Assembly (NCBI RefSeq): GCF_002379585.1
Contig: NZ_DFUE01000043.1
Span: forward strand, 25,982 to 89,981
Origin: Pseudomonas sp. UBA4194
Lineage (GTDB): Bacteria; Pseudomonadota; Gammaproteobacteria; Pseudomonadales; Pseudomonadaceae
Reading direction: 5' to 3'
DNA length: 64,000 bases
Below, piece by piece: positions 40,655-50,201 of this stretch (positions within the stretch are counted from its first letter, which is position 1; each line of letters begins with the position of its first letter). A program made the translations under genes and the position numbers. The notes beneath the pieces were generated by a model. The model was not told the DNA's origin. It saw only the letters and a program-made list of their open reading frames with translations, and did not search any database.

Positions 40655-41563
40655 ATGGAAAAGCACGAACCGAGCCTCGACAGCCCCGAGGAAGAAGGCA
40701 AGACCCCCGGCCTGTCCGCCGACGAGAAGGATGAGGTCGACGAGAACCAGCCACCCCGCGCGGCGGTGTTGCACGAGATCATCCGCACCCAGGGCGATCA
40801 TGAACTGGAACGCACCGTCGCTGCCCTGTTCTGGTCTGCCCTGGCGGCAGGCCTGACCATGGGCCTGTCGCTCATGGCCATGGGCCTTTTCAACTCCCGC
40901 CTGCCCGACGGTGAAACCAGCAAAGTGATTTCCAGCCTGGGCTACTCGGCAGGTTTTCTCGCGGTGATTCTGGCACGCCAGCAATTGTTCACCGAGAACA
41001 CGCTCACCGCCGTACTGCCGGTGATGAGCAAACCGAGCCTGGGCAACTTCGGCCGGTTGTTCAAGCTGTGGGGCGTGGTATTGGGAGGCAATCTGGTGGG
41101 CACCTTGCTGGTGTCCTATGTGATGCTCTATCTGCCCATCTTCGATGCCAAGACCGATGTCGCCTTCCTCGAGATCGGCCGCAAGGTCATGGAGAACGAC
41201 ATCAACCAGATGTTCGCCAAAGGCATCATCTCGGGCTGGATGATCGCCACCATGGTGTGGATGATCCCGTCCCAGGAAAGCGCCAAGATATGGATCATCA
41301 TCCTGATCACCTACCTCATGGCGTTGGGCGACTTTACCCACATCGTCGTGGGTTCGGCTGAAGTGTCCTACCTGGTATGGGCCGGCGAGCTCAGCTGGAA
41401 AGCCTTCTGGTTGCACTTTGCCGGCCCCACCCTGGCAGGCAACATCATCGGCGGCAGCTTCATCTTTGCGTTGATCAGCCATGCTCAGATCAGAAGCGAA
41501 AGCGGCGCGCCCCCCAAAGGTAAAAAAACCAAGAAGAACACCCGCCAGGAACCCGACCTGTAG
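40655..41563 (+). CDS. Formate/nitrite transporter (FNT) family protein, YfdC-like
   Basis: 302 residues. An acidic cytosolic head of about 60 residues (EEEGKTPGLSADEKDEVDENQ) precedes six membrane segments with FNT features: AAGLTMGLSLMAMGLF, RQQLFTENTLTAVLPVM near 110 and GNLVGTLLVSYVM, and the gating NxxxxGS-like region LAGNIIGGSFIFALISHAQI. YfdC-type FNTs differ from FocA/NirC by the long head. Passes small anions. AGGAAA precedes the ATG. Its TAG stop is the start of a REP-like hairpin. Confidence 0.9.
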   Translation: MEKHEPSLDSPEEEGKTPGLSADEKDEVDENQPPRAAVLHEIIRTQGDHELERTVAALFWSALAAGLTMGLSLMAMGLFNSRLPDGETSKVISSLGYSAGFLAVILARQQLFTENTLTAVLPVMSKPSLGNFGRLFKLWGVVLGGNLVGTLLVSYVMLYLPIFDAKTDVAFLEIGRKVMENDINQMFAKGIISGWMIATMVWMIPSQESAKIWIIILITYLMALGDFTHIVVGSAEVSYLVWAGELSWKAFWLHFAGPTLAGNIIGGSFIFALISHAQIRSESGAPPKGKKTKKNTRQEPDL

Positions 41564-41583
41564 CAGCGGATTCATCCGCGTCC
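41560..41583 (-). repeat. REP-like hairpin at the FNT stop codon
   Basis: GTAGCAGCGGATTCATCCGCGTCC: same frame as the window's REP elements but with the stem GCGGA-TTCA-TCCGC. The TAG of GTAGC is the FNT stop codon (41561-41563). Confidence 0.65.
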
Positions 41584-41618
41584 GAACTTACCCGTCTCTC
41601 AAGCCCGCCACCCTAGGC

Positions 41619-42716
41619 TCAAGGCTGGGAAGCCGACGAATCGCTGGTCACCGTGGCCGGCGATTCGGTCTGCAGCCACCAATGCACACCCGGTTGCGGA
41701 TGGCGCATGTCCACGCGCTCACCCATGCGCGGCGTGCTCAGCGCCACCCCTTTGGCCTGGGCCAGCGCCGAAATCCGGTCGAAAGGTTCGTGCCAGTCGT
41801 GGATCGCCAGATCGAAGGTGCCATTGTGAATCGGCAGCAGATGCTTGCCACGCAAGTCCAGGTGCGCCTGCAGGCTCTCCTCGGGCTGCATGTGCACGTG
41901 CGGCCAGGCGACGTTGTAGGCGCCGGTTTCCATCAGCGTCAGGTCGAAGGGCCCGAAGCGATCACCGATCTGCTTGAACCCCGCGAAATAGCCGGTATCG
42001 CCGCTGAAAAACACCTTGAAGTCACCATCGATGATCACCCAGGACGCCCAGAGCGTACTGTTGCTGTCGAACAGACTCCGTCCGGAAAAATGCTGCGACG
42101 GCGTGGCCACCAAACGCAGACCGGCTACCTCGGTCTCCTGCCACCAATCCAGCTGACGCACCTTGCTGGCCGGCACGCCCCACTCCATCAGGCGATCACC
42201 CACGCCCAGGGTGGTGAAGAAGTGCTCGGTTTTCTCGGCCAGCGCCTTTACCGCCTGCTCATCCAGATGGTCATAGTGGTCGTGAGACAGGATCACCGCC
42301 TTGATCGGCGGCAACTCGGCGATGCTGATCGGCGGCTGGTGAAAACGCAAAGGACCGGCCCACTGCACGGGCGACGCGCGTTCGGAAAAGACCGGATCGG
42401 TGATGAAGAACTCACCGCGCAGCTTCATCAGCACCGTGGAATGGCCCAGGCGCCAAAGGCTGTGGTCCGGCGCGGCCAGCAACTGCTGACGACCCAGGCC
42501 GTAAACGGGCAATGCCGACTGGGGGCGGGTCCCGGCAGGCTTGCTGAGCAACAGATACTTGAGGCCGATACGCAGCTTCTTCAGAAAACCGTCCTTGGGC
42601 AATTCGACCTGATTGCGGAACTGGCCATCCTCGCGCAGAGCAGGTTTGAGTTCTTCGGCGTTGGATGAAAGCGACGACATAAGCGCAAACGCTCCGAGGA
42701 AAAGGGAAAATTTCAT
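41619..42716 (-). CDS. MBL-fold hydrolase, UlaG/NAPE-PLD-like, with signal peptide
   Basis: 365 residues. Signal peptide of about 20 residues (SLFLGAFALMSSLSSNAEE). Metallo-beta-lactamase zinc motif SHDHYDHLDE near 158-167; further ligands in GDTGYF and HNGTFD. The order and spacing fit the UlaG/NAPE-phospholipase D branch (phosphodiesterase or ascorbate-6-phosphate lactonase-like), not an antibiotic hydrolase. GGG before the ATG sets the start at 42716. Divergent from the GGDEF-EAL gene with a 283-base shared spacer. Confidence 0.87.
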   Translation of the reverse strand: MKFSLFLGAFALMSSLSSNAEELKPALREDGQFRNQVELPKDGFLKKLRIGLKYLLLSKPAGTRPQSALPVYGLGRQQLLAAPDHSLWRLGHSTVLMKLRGEFFITDPVFSERASPVQWAGPLRFHQPPISIAELPPIKAVILSHDHYDHLDEQAVKALAEKTEHFFTTLGVGDRLMEWGVPASKVRQLDWWQETEVAGLRLVATPSQHFSGRSLFDSNSTLWASWVIIDGDFKVFFSGDTGYFAGFKQIGDRFGPFDLTLMETGAYNVAWPHVHMQPEESLQAHLDLRGKHLLPIHNGTFDLAIHDWHEPFDRISALAQAKGVALSTPRMGERVDMRHPQPGVHWWLQTESPATVTSDSSASQP

Positions 42717-42999
42717 ACAGCCCTCTGGCTGACAGAAGCGGTCTCCAGCATACGCCTTCACGGGCTGGAGGAAAGCGCCGAGGGATGACAAGGCGTGACC
42801 ACAATGGCCCTTTGACAACCGTTCATCAGCGCAGCCCGGGGTGCGCGGCTGATTCTGTGAACGGTGTAGCAAAACGCCACAACCCTGGCGCAGAGACGAC
42901 CGGTCAGGGTGGCGGGGAACCATGGCGCGACCATACTCGTCCAGATAAAGACAAGGAGTCACCGCGCAAGCCAACGCTCTGCTCGCAAGGACCGCTGCC

Positions 43000-45597
43000 A
43001 TGAATACCACTGCCCCTCAAGATTCACCTGCACGCCATTCAATCCACACGCAACGTTTTGTATTGTCACTGGCCGCCCTGTTCGCCATTGGCGTGGCCAT
43101 CGCCGGCGGGACGCTGCTCAACATCGCCGCCAGCCTCGACGAAGACGCGGTCACCCAGAGCCGCTTCTATACTCAACGCGCACTCGACAACCGCATTGCC
43201 ACTTCGAAAAACTACATCACCAGCTACGCCTATTGGACCGCCGCCTACGACCATCTGACCGGCGAGGTCGACAAGCGCTGGGCCTATGACGAACGCAATA
43301 TGGGCGAAACCCTGTACAGCATCGATGGCTACGAAGGGGTTTTCGTGGTCGATCAGGGCCAGACGCGCTATGCCGTGGTTCGCGGGGCACTCACCCAGCA
43401 GCCCATCGAGCGCTTCTTCAAGGCGCCCCTGGCAGACCTGATCGACAATGCAAGAACCGCCCCCGGCGCTACCCCCGTGAGCCGCTATGGCATTTTCGAG
43501 GGCTGGCCGGCGATCATTTCCGCACAGCTGATTCTGCCCAACGATGACCGCCGCGACGCGGATCGCAACAGCGCCTCGGTGCTGCTGTTCGTCGACCAGC
43601 TGACCCCCACCAAGCTGGCGCGCCTGGGCAGCGATTACGACCTGCCGGCCCTGACCGCCGTGGACAACCTGGCGGACCACAGCACCGGCCCTCGTCTGGC
43701 GTTGGACCAGACCGGCTTCAGCCTCTCGTGGGAGCCCCGCCAGCCCGGCAATGAGCTGCTCTGGTCGGTGGTACCGGCCATGAGCGCCGTTGTGCTGACC
43801 CTGGCCTTGCTGCTGCTGTGGTTTTTTCGGCATGCCCTGCGCGCCTCGCGACAGGTCGACAGCAGCTACGCCCGCCTGCAGAGCACGCACCAGACATTGG
43901 AAGCCAGCGAAGAGCGCTTCCGCGCCGTGGCCGAGGCAGCCTCGGACTGGATCTGGGAAACCGATGAATACAACCGGCTGACCTACCTTTCCAGCCGCTT
44001 TGCCACGGTCACCGGGTTTCACAACGATACCTGGCAGGGCCAACCCATCGAGCTGCTGCTCAACTGCGACACCACCCCTTTGAAGTTGTGGCTGCACCAT
44101 CTCGACGGCGAACAGGGGCTGAACAACCTGCGCTGTTCCTACCGGGATCACGGCGGCCAGCAACGCTACTGTCGGGTGGCGGCCCGCCCTATCCTGCGCG
44201 GCAGCACCTTGCTGGGTTACCGCGGCACGGCCACCGACATCACCGACGAAGTCGCCGCTCATGCGCAGATTGCCCACTTGTCCATGCACGACGCCCTGAC
44301 TGGCCTGTGCAACCGCCACAAGCTGACCCGCTTCCTCGATGAAACACTGGCCAAGCGTGACGACCCAACGCCGCTGACCTTGCTGCTGCTGGACCTGGAC
44401 AACTTCAAGCCCATCAACGATTCCCTGGGTCATCCGGCAGGCGACGCGGTATTGCTGGAGATTGCCGGGCGTTTGCGCGACAGCACCCGCGATGGCGACC
44501 TGGTGGCGCGACTGGGGGGTGACGAATTCGTGATCGTGCTCAGCGCCATGCACAACGCGCTGGAGATCGACCGCTTCTGCCAGCGTCTGATCGATAACGT
44601 CCAGCGTCCGGTCTTTTACGATGATCAACCCTTGCATGTCGGGGTGAGCATCGGCGTGGTGCAAAGCCGGCAGCACGACTGCGACGCCAACGAGTTGCTG
44701 CGCTGTGCTGACATCGCCCTGCAGGAAGCCAAGGGCGACGGCAAAAACACCTGGCGGTATTTCGCCTCGCAGATGAACGATCAGATTCAGCAACGCCGAC
44801 AATTGGAAATCGACCTGCGCATGGCGGTGAAACACCAGCAGTTCGTCCTCTATTACCAGCCACGCTACAAGGTCGACGGCAAGGAAATCGTCGCTGTCGA
44901 GGCCCTGGTGCGCTGGGAGCATCCGGTAGAAGGACTGTTGGCGCCGGACACCTTCATCCCGCTGGCTGAGCAGACCGACCTGATTGTTCCTTTGGGGCGC
45001 TGGGTGCTGCGCGAGGCCTGCGAGACCGCCCGCCACTGGCCGGAAAGAATCACGATGTCGGTCAACCTGTCGCCGGTGCAATTCAGCCGTAGCGATGTAG
45101 TGCGCGACGTGCGCGACGCCCTGATGCAAAGCCGCCTGCCCGCCAGCCGCCTGGAGCTGGAGATTACCGAGAACGTGATGCTCAACGACATCGACGGCGC
45201 CCTGAGCACCATGATCAGCCTCAAAGAGCTGGGCGTGCGCCTGAACATGGACGACTTCGGCACCGGTTACTCCTCGCTGGGTTACCTGCGCACCTACCCG
45301 TTCGACGGCATCAAGATCGACAAGCGTTTCATCGCCAATATGGGCAATAGCGACAAAGACCGCGCCGTGGTGCAGGCGATCATCAACCTGGCCAAGGCCA
45401 TGGGGCTGACGGTCACCGCCGAAGGGGTGGAAACCGCGCAACAACTGCAATGCCTTGGCCACGACCAGTGCCACGAGGTACAAGGCTTCTTCCTCAGTCG
45501 CCCCGTGGACCGCTATGGCTTTGAACGCCTGCTCAAGCTGCAGGGGAAGCTGCGCGGGCCTGCACAAGCCAAGCAGGTGACGATGGCGACCCGGTAG
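43000..45597 (+). CDS. CHASE4-PAS-GGDEF-EAL cyclic-di-GMP protein
   Basis: 865 residues. Membrane segments at about 24-46 and 258-277 flank a periplasmic CHASE4-type sensor (about 47-255). A PAS domain (about 300-420) precedes GGDEF (site at 506-510 in RLGGDEFVIVL, with an RxxD product-inhibition site RDGD five residues before) and EAL (EAL at 634-636; LEITENVML, DDFGTGYSSL, EGVETAQQ all present). Both synthase and phosphodiesterase sites look intact, so it may be bifunctional. It sits in the inner membrane and links an external signal to biofilm/motility control. Monocistronic by context. Confidence 0.95.
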   Translation: MNTTAPQDSPARHSIHTQRFVLSLAALFAIGVAIAGGTLLNIAASLDEDAVTQSRFYTQRALDNRIATSKNYITSYAYWTAAYDHLTGEVDKRWAYDERNMGETLYSIDGYEGVFVVDQGQTRYAVVRGALTQQPIERFFKAPLADLIDNARTAPGATPVSRYGIFEGWPAIISAQLILPNDDRRDADRNSASVLLFVDQLTPTKLARLGSDYDLPALTAVDNLADHSTGPRLALDQTGFSLSWEPRQPGNELLWSVVPAMSAVVLTLALLLLWFFRHALRASRQVDSSYARLQSTHQTLEASEERFRAVAEAASDWIWETDEYNRLTYLSSRFATVTGFHNDTWQGQPIELLLNCDTTPLKLWLHHLDGEQGLNNLRCSYRDHGGQQRYCRVAARPILRGSTLLGYRGTATDITDEVAAHAQIAHLSMHDALTGLCNRHKLTRFLDETLAKRDDPTPLTLLLLDLDNFKPINDSLGHPAGDAVLLEIAGRLRDSTRDGDLVARLGGDEFVIVLSAMHNALEIDRFCQRLIDNVQRPVFYDDQPLHVGVSIGVVQSRQHDCDANELLRCADIALQEAKGDGKNTWRYFASQMNDQIQQRRQLEIDLRMAVKHQQFVLYYQPRYKVDGKEIVAVEALVRWEHPVEGLLAPDTFIPLAEQTDLIVPLGRWVLREACETARHWPERITMSVNLSPVQFSRSDVVRDVRDALMQSRLPASRLELEITENVMLNDIDGALSTMISLKELGVRLNMDDFGTGYSSLGYLRTYPFDGIKIDKRFIANMGNSDKDRAVVQAIINLAKAMGLTVTAEGVETAQQLQCLGHDQCHEVQGFFLSRPVDRYGFERLLKLQGKLRGPAQAKQVTMATR

Positions 45598-45713
45598 CTC
45601 GCCATCGTCACCTGCAAGAGCTTTTTACAGCAGCAGGCGTGGCCGCTAGACTGAGCGCACCGTTAAGCCGGGGCATCGTCCCCCCGCACATCGTTCAACT
45701 CAGTGGACACGTC

Positions 45714-46910
45714 ATGGTCAAGACTGTAGCTGCGGACATCGCCATCATCGCGCGCATCAATGCCGTGCCCGCCATCCTGCAAGTGATCTGCGAAACTACC
45801 GGCATGCGCTTTGCGGCGGTGGCTCGCGTTACCGAGACTTCCTGGACCGCCTGCGCGGTACTCGACACCCTGGGTTTCGGCCTGGATGTTGGCGGCGAGC
45901 TCGACGTCAGCACGACCCTGTGCCACGAGATCCGTGCCAGCCATCAGACCGTGATCATCGACAAGGCCAGCGAGGACGAACTGTACTGCGCCCATCACAC
46001 GCCCAGGATCTACCGGTTCGAAAGCTACATTTCGGTGCCGGTGTTCCGCACCGATGGCAGCTTCTTCGGCACCATCTGCGCCCTCGACCCGCGCCCCGCC
46101 AACCTCAAGAGCAGTGCGATCCGGCCCATGATGGAATCGTTCGCGCGGCTGCTCTCGGTGCAGATGGAAACCGAAGAGAACTACCAACGCACCGAGGCTG
46201 CCCTGGTCGAGGAGCGGGAAATCGCCGACCTGCGCGACCAGTTCATCGCCGTGCTGGGGCACGATCTGCGCAACCCGTTGTTCGCCATCGGCGCCGGCGC
46301 CGAGCTGCTGCAACGGCGCATCACCGATGAGAAAAACCTGGGCATCGTCAAACACATTCAGACCAGTGCCCGCCGCGCCTCACAGCTGATCGAAGACGTC
46401 CTGGACTTCGCCCGCGGACGGCTCGGCGCTGGCATCGTGGTGGACCTCAAGGACTGCCCGGAGCTGGCGAAAAGCCTTGAGCACGTCGTCTCCGAGATCC
46501 AGCGCATACATCCGCAACGCACCATCGAACTGAACATCGGTGACCTGAACGGCATCGTCTGTGACGTGGAACGGGTTGGGCAACTGCTGTCCAACCTGGT
46601 CGCCAACGCCATCAGTCACGGCGCCCCACAGGGCCCGGTGCGCGTATCGGCCCACGTCAACGAAGGGGCTTTCGCGCTTTCGGTGCATAACCAGGGCGAC
46701 CCCATCCCTGCCGCCGTCAAGACGCAACTGTTCAAGCCCTTCTCCCGGCCAGGCCGCAACAGCCCGCGCAGTGGCCTGGGTCTGGGCTTGTACATTGCCC
46801 AGCAAATCGCGCTGGCCCACGGCGGCCACATGGACGTGACCTCGACCGAGGCCGGTGGCACGCTGTTCGTGTTCAATCTGCCGCTGCAGCGCCCGGTTCA
46901 GCCGCGGTAG
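45714..46910 (+). CDS. GAF-domain sensor histidine kinase (soluble)
   Basis: 398 residues with no membrane segment. GAF domain at about 8-150 (FRTDGSFFGTICALDPRP). Kinase core: His183 in VLGHDLRNPLFAIGAGAELL, N-box LLSNLVANAISHG, G2 SGLGLGLYIAQQI. The ATP lid between is short (HNQGDPIPAAVKTQLFKPFSRPG). Resembles phytochrome-like kinases without the chromophore Cys. As with the kinase at 29663 there is no receiver partner next door. The upstream DGC gene ends 116 bases before it on the same strand, so a functional link is possible. The ATG at 45714 is preferred; the frame before it is spacer. Confidence 0.88.
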   Translation: MVKTVAADIAIIARINAVPAILQVICETTGMRFAAVARVTETSWTACAVLDTLGFGLDVGGELDVSTTLCHEIRASHQTVIIDKASEDELYCAHHTPRIYRFESYISVPVFRTDGSFFGTICALDPRPANLKSSAIRPMMESFARLLSVQMETEENYQRTEAALVEEREIADLRDQFIAVLGHDLRNPLFAIGAGAELLQRRITDEKNLGIVKHIQTSARRASQLIEDVLDFARGRLGAGIVVDLKDCPELAKSLEHVVSEIQRIHPQRTIELNIGDLNGIVCDVERVGQLLSNLVANAISHGAPQGPVRVSAHVNEGAFALSVHNQGDPIPAAVKTQLFKPFSRPGRNSPRSGLGLGLYIAQQIALAHGGHMDVTSTEAGGTLFVFNLPLQRPVQPR

Positions 46911-46940
46911 GTGCCTTCAGCGGTGCGCAGCGCTGTCGCT

Positions 46941-47600
46941 TTACCCACCGACAGCGGGCAGCGGCGCACCGACGATGAACTCGTTGTACCCCGAAACGAT
47001 CACGTACACGGCGAAGTAGCAGAAGATGGCCGCAGAGGCGAAGTACGAATAGCGCAGCAGCTTGTCGCCCAGCAGCTTGCCCCCTTGGCTGGCCGCGGTG
47101 CAGATGAACAGGCACCACAGCACACCGGCGCAGAAGAAGCCGGACAGGAACAGCACGGTACTCAGCCCCCCCTCGCCGCCCGAGCGGGAAATCAGCACAC
47201 CACCCACTGCTGCGAACCATAGAATCGCGGTAGGCGATGACATGGCCAGGAAGATGCCACGGCCGAACTCCTTGAAATTGGAGCCGTCGTCGGCCTTGGC
47301 CGTGAGGTCCAGGTGCGCGCCACTGCGCAAGGCCGCCATAAGCATCTTGATCGCGAAGTAGATCAGCAACGCCGATCCGCCAAGCCACAGCGTCCAGCGC
47401 ACTGCCTCGTATTGCAGCAGCACGGTCATGCCCGCCAGCGCCAGCACGGCATAGATCAGATCGCCGAAACAGGTGCCCAGGCCCAACCACAGTCCGCGGC
47501 TGAAACCGCGCTGCATGGCCAGGGTGATCATGGCGATATTGGCGATACCGAGGTCCAGGCAAAGCGAGAGGGACAGGAGAAAACCGCTGGTGAACTGCAT
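46941..47600 (-). CDS. LysE family amino-acid exporter
   Basis: 219 residues with about six membrane segments starting at residue 4 (FTSGFLLSLSLCLDLGIANIAMITLAMQRGFSRGLWLGLGTCFGD). That opening matches the RhtB/LysE family, which exports amino acids and their analogues. The start at 47600 is chosen by similarity to LysE proteins; upstream ATGs in frame exist but have no ribosome site either. Converges with the histidine kinase; the intergenic distance is 30 bases. Substrate unknown. Confidence 0.87.
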   Translation of the reverse strand: MQFTSGFLLSLSLCLDLGIANIAMITLAMQRGFSRGLWLGLGTCFGDLIYAVLALAGMTVLLQYEAVRWTLWLGGSALLIYFAIKMLMAALRSGAHLDLTAKADDGSNFKEFGRGIFLAMSSPTAILWFAAVGGVLISRSGGEGGLSTVLFLSGFFCAGVLWCLFICTAASQGGKLLGDKLLRYSYFASAAIFCYFAVYVIVSGYNEFIVGAPLPAVGG

Positions 47601-47776
47601 GTGGCGTCCGTGTGCACAAGTCATGGGGGCGCCATTGTAGCGACTTCCCTGACATCGAGGCGCTGCGTGGCCAGTGTCGGTACGACATCGACATGCCAGA
47701 ATCGGCCCGCAGTCAAGCAGGCCTCGCTTGCACAATGTTAGGATCGCTCAACCACCCCCACCATTCTGGCAATTCC

Positions 47777-48175
47777 ATGGCGAGACCTGACCCCGGGATC
47801 CCTCCCAGCAATGAACGCAGCGCCCGACAACTGAAGCTGTTGGCCGGTGGCTGCGAGCCTGACCCACGTTTCACCCTGGCCAATGAACGCACGTTTCTGG
47901 CCTGGATTCGCACCGCCCTGGCGCTGATGGCGGGCGGCATCGCCGTCGAAGCCTTTACCGCCGACGTGTTCATTCCAGAGTTCCGCAAGGCCCTGGCAAT
48001 CATGCTGCTGCTGTTGGGCATGCTGCTCAGCGCCAGTGCCAGCGTGCGCTGGCTGAACGTGGAGCGGGCCATGCGCAACAAACAGCCGCTGCCAATCCCG
48101 CTGTTGGTACCGTTGCTGTCGATCGGTGGCGCGCTGGTGACCGCCGCACTCATCGCGTTCGTGGTGATGCGGTGA
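47777..48175 (+). CDS. DUF202 family membrane protein, first copy
   Basis: 132 residues. The DUF202 signature DPRFTLANERTFLAWIRTALALMAGGIAVEAF is near 29-60, followed by two further hydrophobic segments (LAIMLLLLGMLLSASASVRWLNVERAMR; LLVPLLSIGGALVTAALIAFVV). Three-pass inner membrane protein; the family is called YidH-like, with no known function. GTGA overlap with the next gene, also DUF202, shows they are made together, possibly as a heterodimer. A GGC-rich opening precedes the ATG; ribosome site weak. Confidence 0.85.
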   Translation: MARPDPGIPPSNERSARQLKLLAGGCEPDPRFTLANERTFLAWIRTALALMAGGIAVEAFTADVFIPEFRKALAIMLLLLGMLLSASASVRWLNVERAMRNKQPLPIPLLVPLLSIGGALVTAALIAFVVMR

Positions 48176-48498
48176 ATGCCCGCCCGGGCCACACCGATGA
48201 AGGCCTGCAACCGGAGCGCACCCTGCTGGCGTGGGGCCGCACGCTGCTGGCGATGCTGGTCGCAAGTTTGTTCTTTCTGCGCTGGACGCCCCACCACGGC
48301 GGCTTCGCTGGAGGGCTGATCGGCTTGACGTTGCTGGTGGCGCTGCTGATCTGGGTCAGCCAGCAACACCGCTATCAACATCGTGTGGCGGGTATCAACG
48401 CAGCCTGCTTCCCGGCTGATGTACGCGCAGTGATGGGTCTGGGCGCCATGGTGACCCTGATCGGCGCTGCCGCCATCTGGATCACCCTGGCGGCCTGA
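48172..48498 (+). CDS. DUF202 family membrane protein, second copy
   Basis: 108 residues from a GTG that overlaps the previous stop (GTGA). The signature is shortened (LQPERTLLAWGRTLLAMLVASLFFLRW), then two more membrane segments (LIGLTLLVALLIWVSQQH; VMGLGAMVTLIGAAAIWITLA). It is a diverged partner of the first copy, in the same way as YidG next to YidH in E. coli (recalled). Function unknown. Confidence 0.85.
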   Translation: MNARPGHTDEGLQPERTLLAWGRTLLAMLVASLFFLRWTPHHGGFAGGLIGLTLLVALLIWVSQQHRYQHRVAGINAACFPADVRAVMGLGAMVTLIGAAAIWITLAA

Positions 48499-48501
48499 AA
48501 G

Positions 48502-49137
48502 CTAGACGTGCAGAGTACGCTCGCGCTGCAGCAGCGCCCACGCCAGGCCCGCCACCCAGATCAACGACGCGAAGTAATTGACCCGCTGAAACAGGCCGAA
48601 GCCGCGGCCCACGTCTATTGCCGCCGCCATCCACGGCAGACAGCCCAAGGCGAACAGCGTGCATACCAGCGAGAACCACACCAGGCCCTTGCTGCCTTGA
48701 CGGCGAGCCACGAAAATCCATAGCGCACTGGCCAGCAACAGGCTGAACGCCATGACCAGACCGGCAAGATTGTGCAGATTCTGTGCGCTGGACGCGGTCT
48801 CGGGGGCGCAGCCGGCATCGCAGGAGAAGAGCCCTGCGGCAATGCTGGCCAGCCCATGAAGGGCAATCAGCAGGCCGCTGGCGCGGGCCAGGAGATTGCC
48901 GGGGTAGCGCTGGGCCACGCCCACACCAAACAGGACCAACAGCACCCCCAGGGGGTAGTTGGTGATCAATGGCGAAATGAAATGTGTGGGTGAGTCCACC
49001 GCTCCCAAGACGCCCATCGCCTGATTGATATGGCTGTAGCCGGGGTACAGGCTACCGGTGATAACCAGGGCGACCGCCAGCCAGAACGGGCTGACCAGGC
49101 CGGCCAAATATAGAACCTTGCGAATCGGCTGCTGCAC
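48502..49137 (-). CDS. DUF998 family membrane protein
   Basis: 211 residues, six membrane segments, with the family pattern LAGLVSPFWLAVALVITGSLYPGYSHINQAMGVLGA and the DNP-like ISPLITNYPLGVLLVLFGVGV. The start is the GTG at 49137 because GGAG lies nine bases upstream; the frame to 49191 has no good start. Function unknown; DUF998 proteins are often annotated as hypothetical. Convergent with the second DUF202 gene, three bases apart, divergent from the GNAT gene. Confidence 0.83.
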   Translation of the reverse strand: MQQPIRKVLYLAGLVSPFWLAVALVITGSLYPGYSHINQAMGVLGAVDSPTHFISPLITNYPLGVLLVLFGVGVAQRYPGNLLARASGLLIALHGLASIAAGLFSCDAGCAPETASSAQNLHNLAGLVMAFSLLLASALWIFVARRQGSKGLVWFSLVCTLFALGCLPWMAAAIDVGRGFGLFQRVNYFASLIWVAGLAWALLQRERTLHV

Positions 49138-49256
49138 TGTTCCAGCTCCGTGAGAAAAAGAGGCCCGGACCTTACTACAGGGCTGGCGCACGGGCGAAGC
49201 ACTTTTTCCTGCCCAGATACATTAGTGGCTGGACAGCAACAACAGGACACACACTA

Positions 49257-49697
49257 GTGGAATTCAACGAACTCGACGCCATGTCCAGGCCGCTTCTGGA
49301 CAAATTCTATAAAGCCCAGCGCAGTGGCATGCGCAGCGCTGGAGAGGGTCGCTGGTGGGTTGCCCGGGAAAGCGAGATCGTTGCCGGTTTGAGCCTGACC
49401 CCGATCGCCGACGGCCACTGGCTGACCGGGTTGCTGGTGGCTGCGCCAGTGCGTGGCCGGGGGATTGCCCGACTCTTGCTCGACCGTGCGCAAGTCGCCG
49501 TGGGCGGGCCCTTGTGGCTGTTCTGCCACCCCGACTTGCAAGGGTTTTATGGGCACCTGGGTTTCATGCCCAGCACCGAACTCCCCGCTCAATTGCAACA
49601 AAGGCTCGCACGCTATCAGGCGAGCAAGCCTCTGGTGGCTATGGAGCGAGTCAGTCGTCCTGGCTGGGATCGAGGCCTGGAAATAGCACTTCGGTAA
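49257..49697 (+). CDS. GNAT family N-acetyltransferase
   Basis: 146 residues from a GTG with AGGA about ten bases upstream. Acetyl-CoA-binding RGRGIARLLLDRAQ near 66-79 (R-x-x-G-x-A) and the C-terminal FYGHLGFMP with the conserved Tyr are clear. A small generic acetyltransferase; substrate unknown. The 3' end overlaps the convergent peptide deformylase gene by 47 bases, so the last fifteen or so codons of each are antisense to the other. Confidence 0.85.
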   Translation: MEFNELDAMSRPLLDKFYKAQRSGMRSAGEGRWWVARESEIVAGLSLTPIADGHWLTGLLVAAPVRGRGIARLLLDRAQVAVGGPLWLFCHPDLQGFYGHLGFMPSTELPAQLQQRLARYQASKPLVAMERVSRPGWDRGLEIALR

Positions 49698-50190
49698 AGC
49701 CGAAGCGGCTGAAATCCGTGATATGCGAGGGGTACAGGCGACCGATCAAGTGATCGCATTCATGCTGCACCACTCGCGCATGAAAGCCATTGGCGACGCG
49801 CATGATGGGCTGCCCCTGAGGATCGAAGCCCTCGTAGCGGATGCTTTGATAGCGCTGCACCACCCCACGCAGTCCCGGCACCGAGAGGCATCCTTCCCAG
49901 CCCTCTTCCAGCAACGGCGTCAGTGGGGTGATCAGGGGATTGAGCAGTACCGTCTGCGGCACCGGCTCGGCATCTGGATAACGTTCACTGCGCTCGAAGC
50001 CGAAAATCACCAATTGCAGATCGACGCCGATCTGCGGGGCCGCCAGACCTACGCCGCCGACGTGGGCCATGGTCTGGAACATGTCGGCGATCAGTTCGTC
50101 GAGCTCGACGCTGCCAAACAACGAATCAGGCACCGGCTGGGCAATGCGCAACAAGCGCTCGTCGCCCATCTTCAGGATGTCGTGAATCAT
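49651..50190 (-). CDS. def: Peptide deformylase (second paralogue type)
   Basis: 179 residues. Motifs are the PDF set: GVGLAAPQIG near 50, EGCLSVPG near 103 (Cys metal ligand) and QHECDHLIGRLYP near 146 (two His ligands and catalytic Glu). Removes the formyl group from nascent proteins. The usual essential def sits next to fmt; this one is beside yihY, so it is a second copy. Start at 50190 with GGGAAG before it. It lies 11 bases after the yihY stop in the same operon and overlaps the convergent GNAT gene. Confidence 0.92.
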   Translation of the reverse strand: MIHDILKMGDERLLRIAQPVPDSLFGSVELDELIADMFQTMAHVGGVGLAAPQIGVDLQLVIFGFERSERYPDAEPVPQTVLLNPLITPLTPLLEEGWEGCLSVPGLRGVVQRYQSIRYEGFDPQGQPIMRVANGFHARVVQHECDHLIGRLYPSHITDFSRFGFTEVLFPGLDPSQDD

Positions 50191-50201
50191 GGGGCTTCCC
50201 G

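Noticed and set aside
43066..45567. An 833-codon open frame antisense to the GGDEF-EAL gene.
   Set aside because: It mirrors the high-GC codon pattern of the sense gene, has no recognisable domain, and the sense protein has every expected motif.
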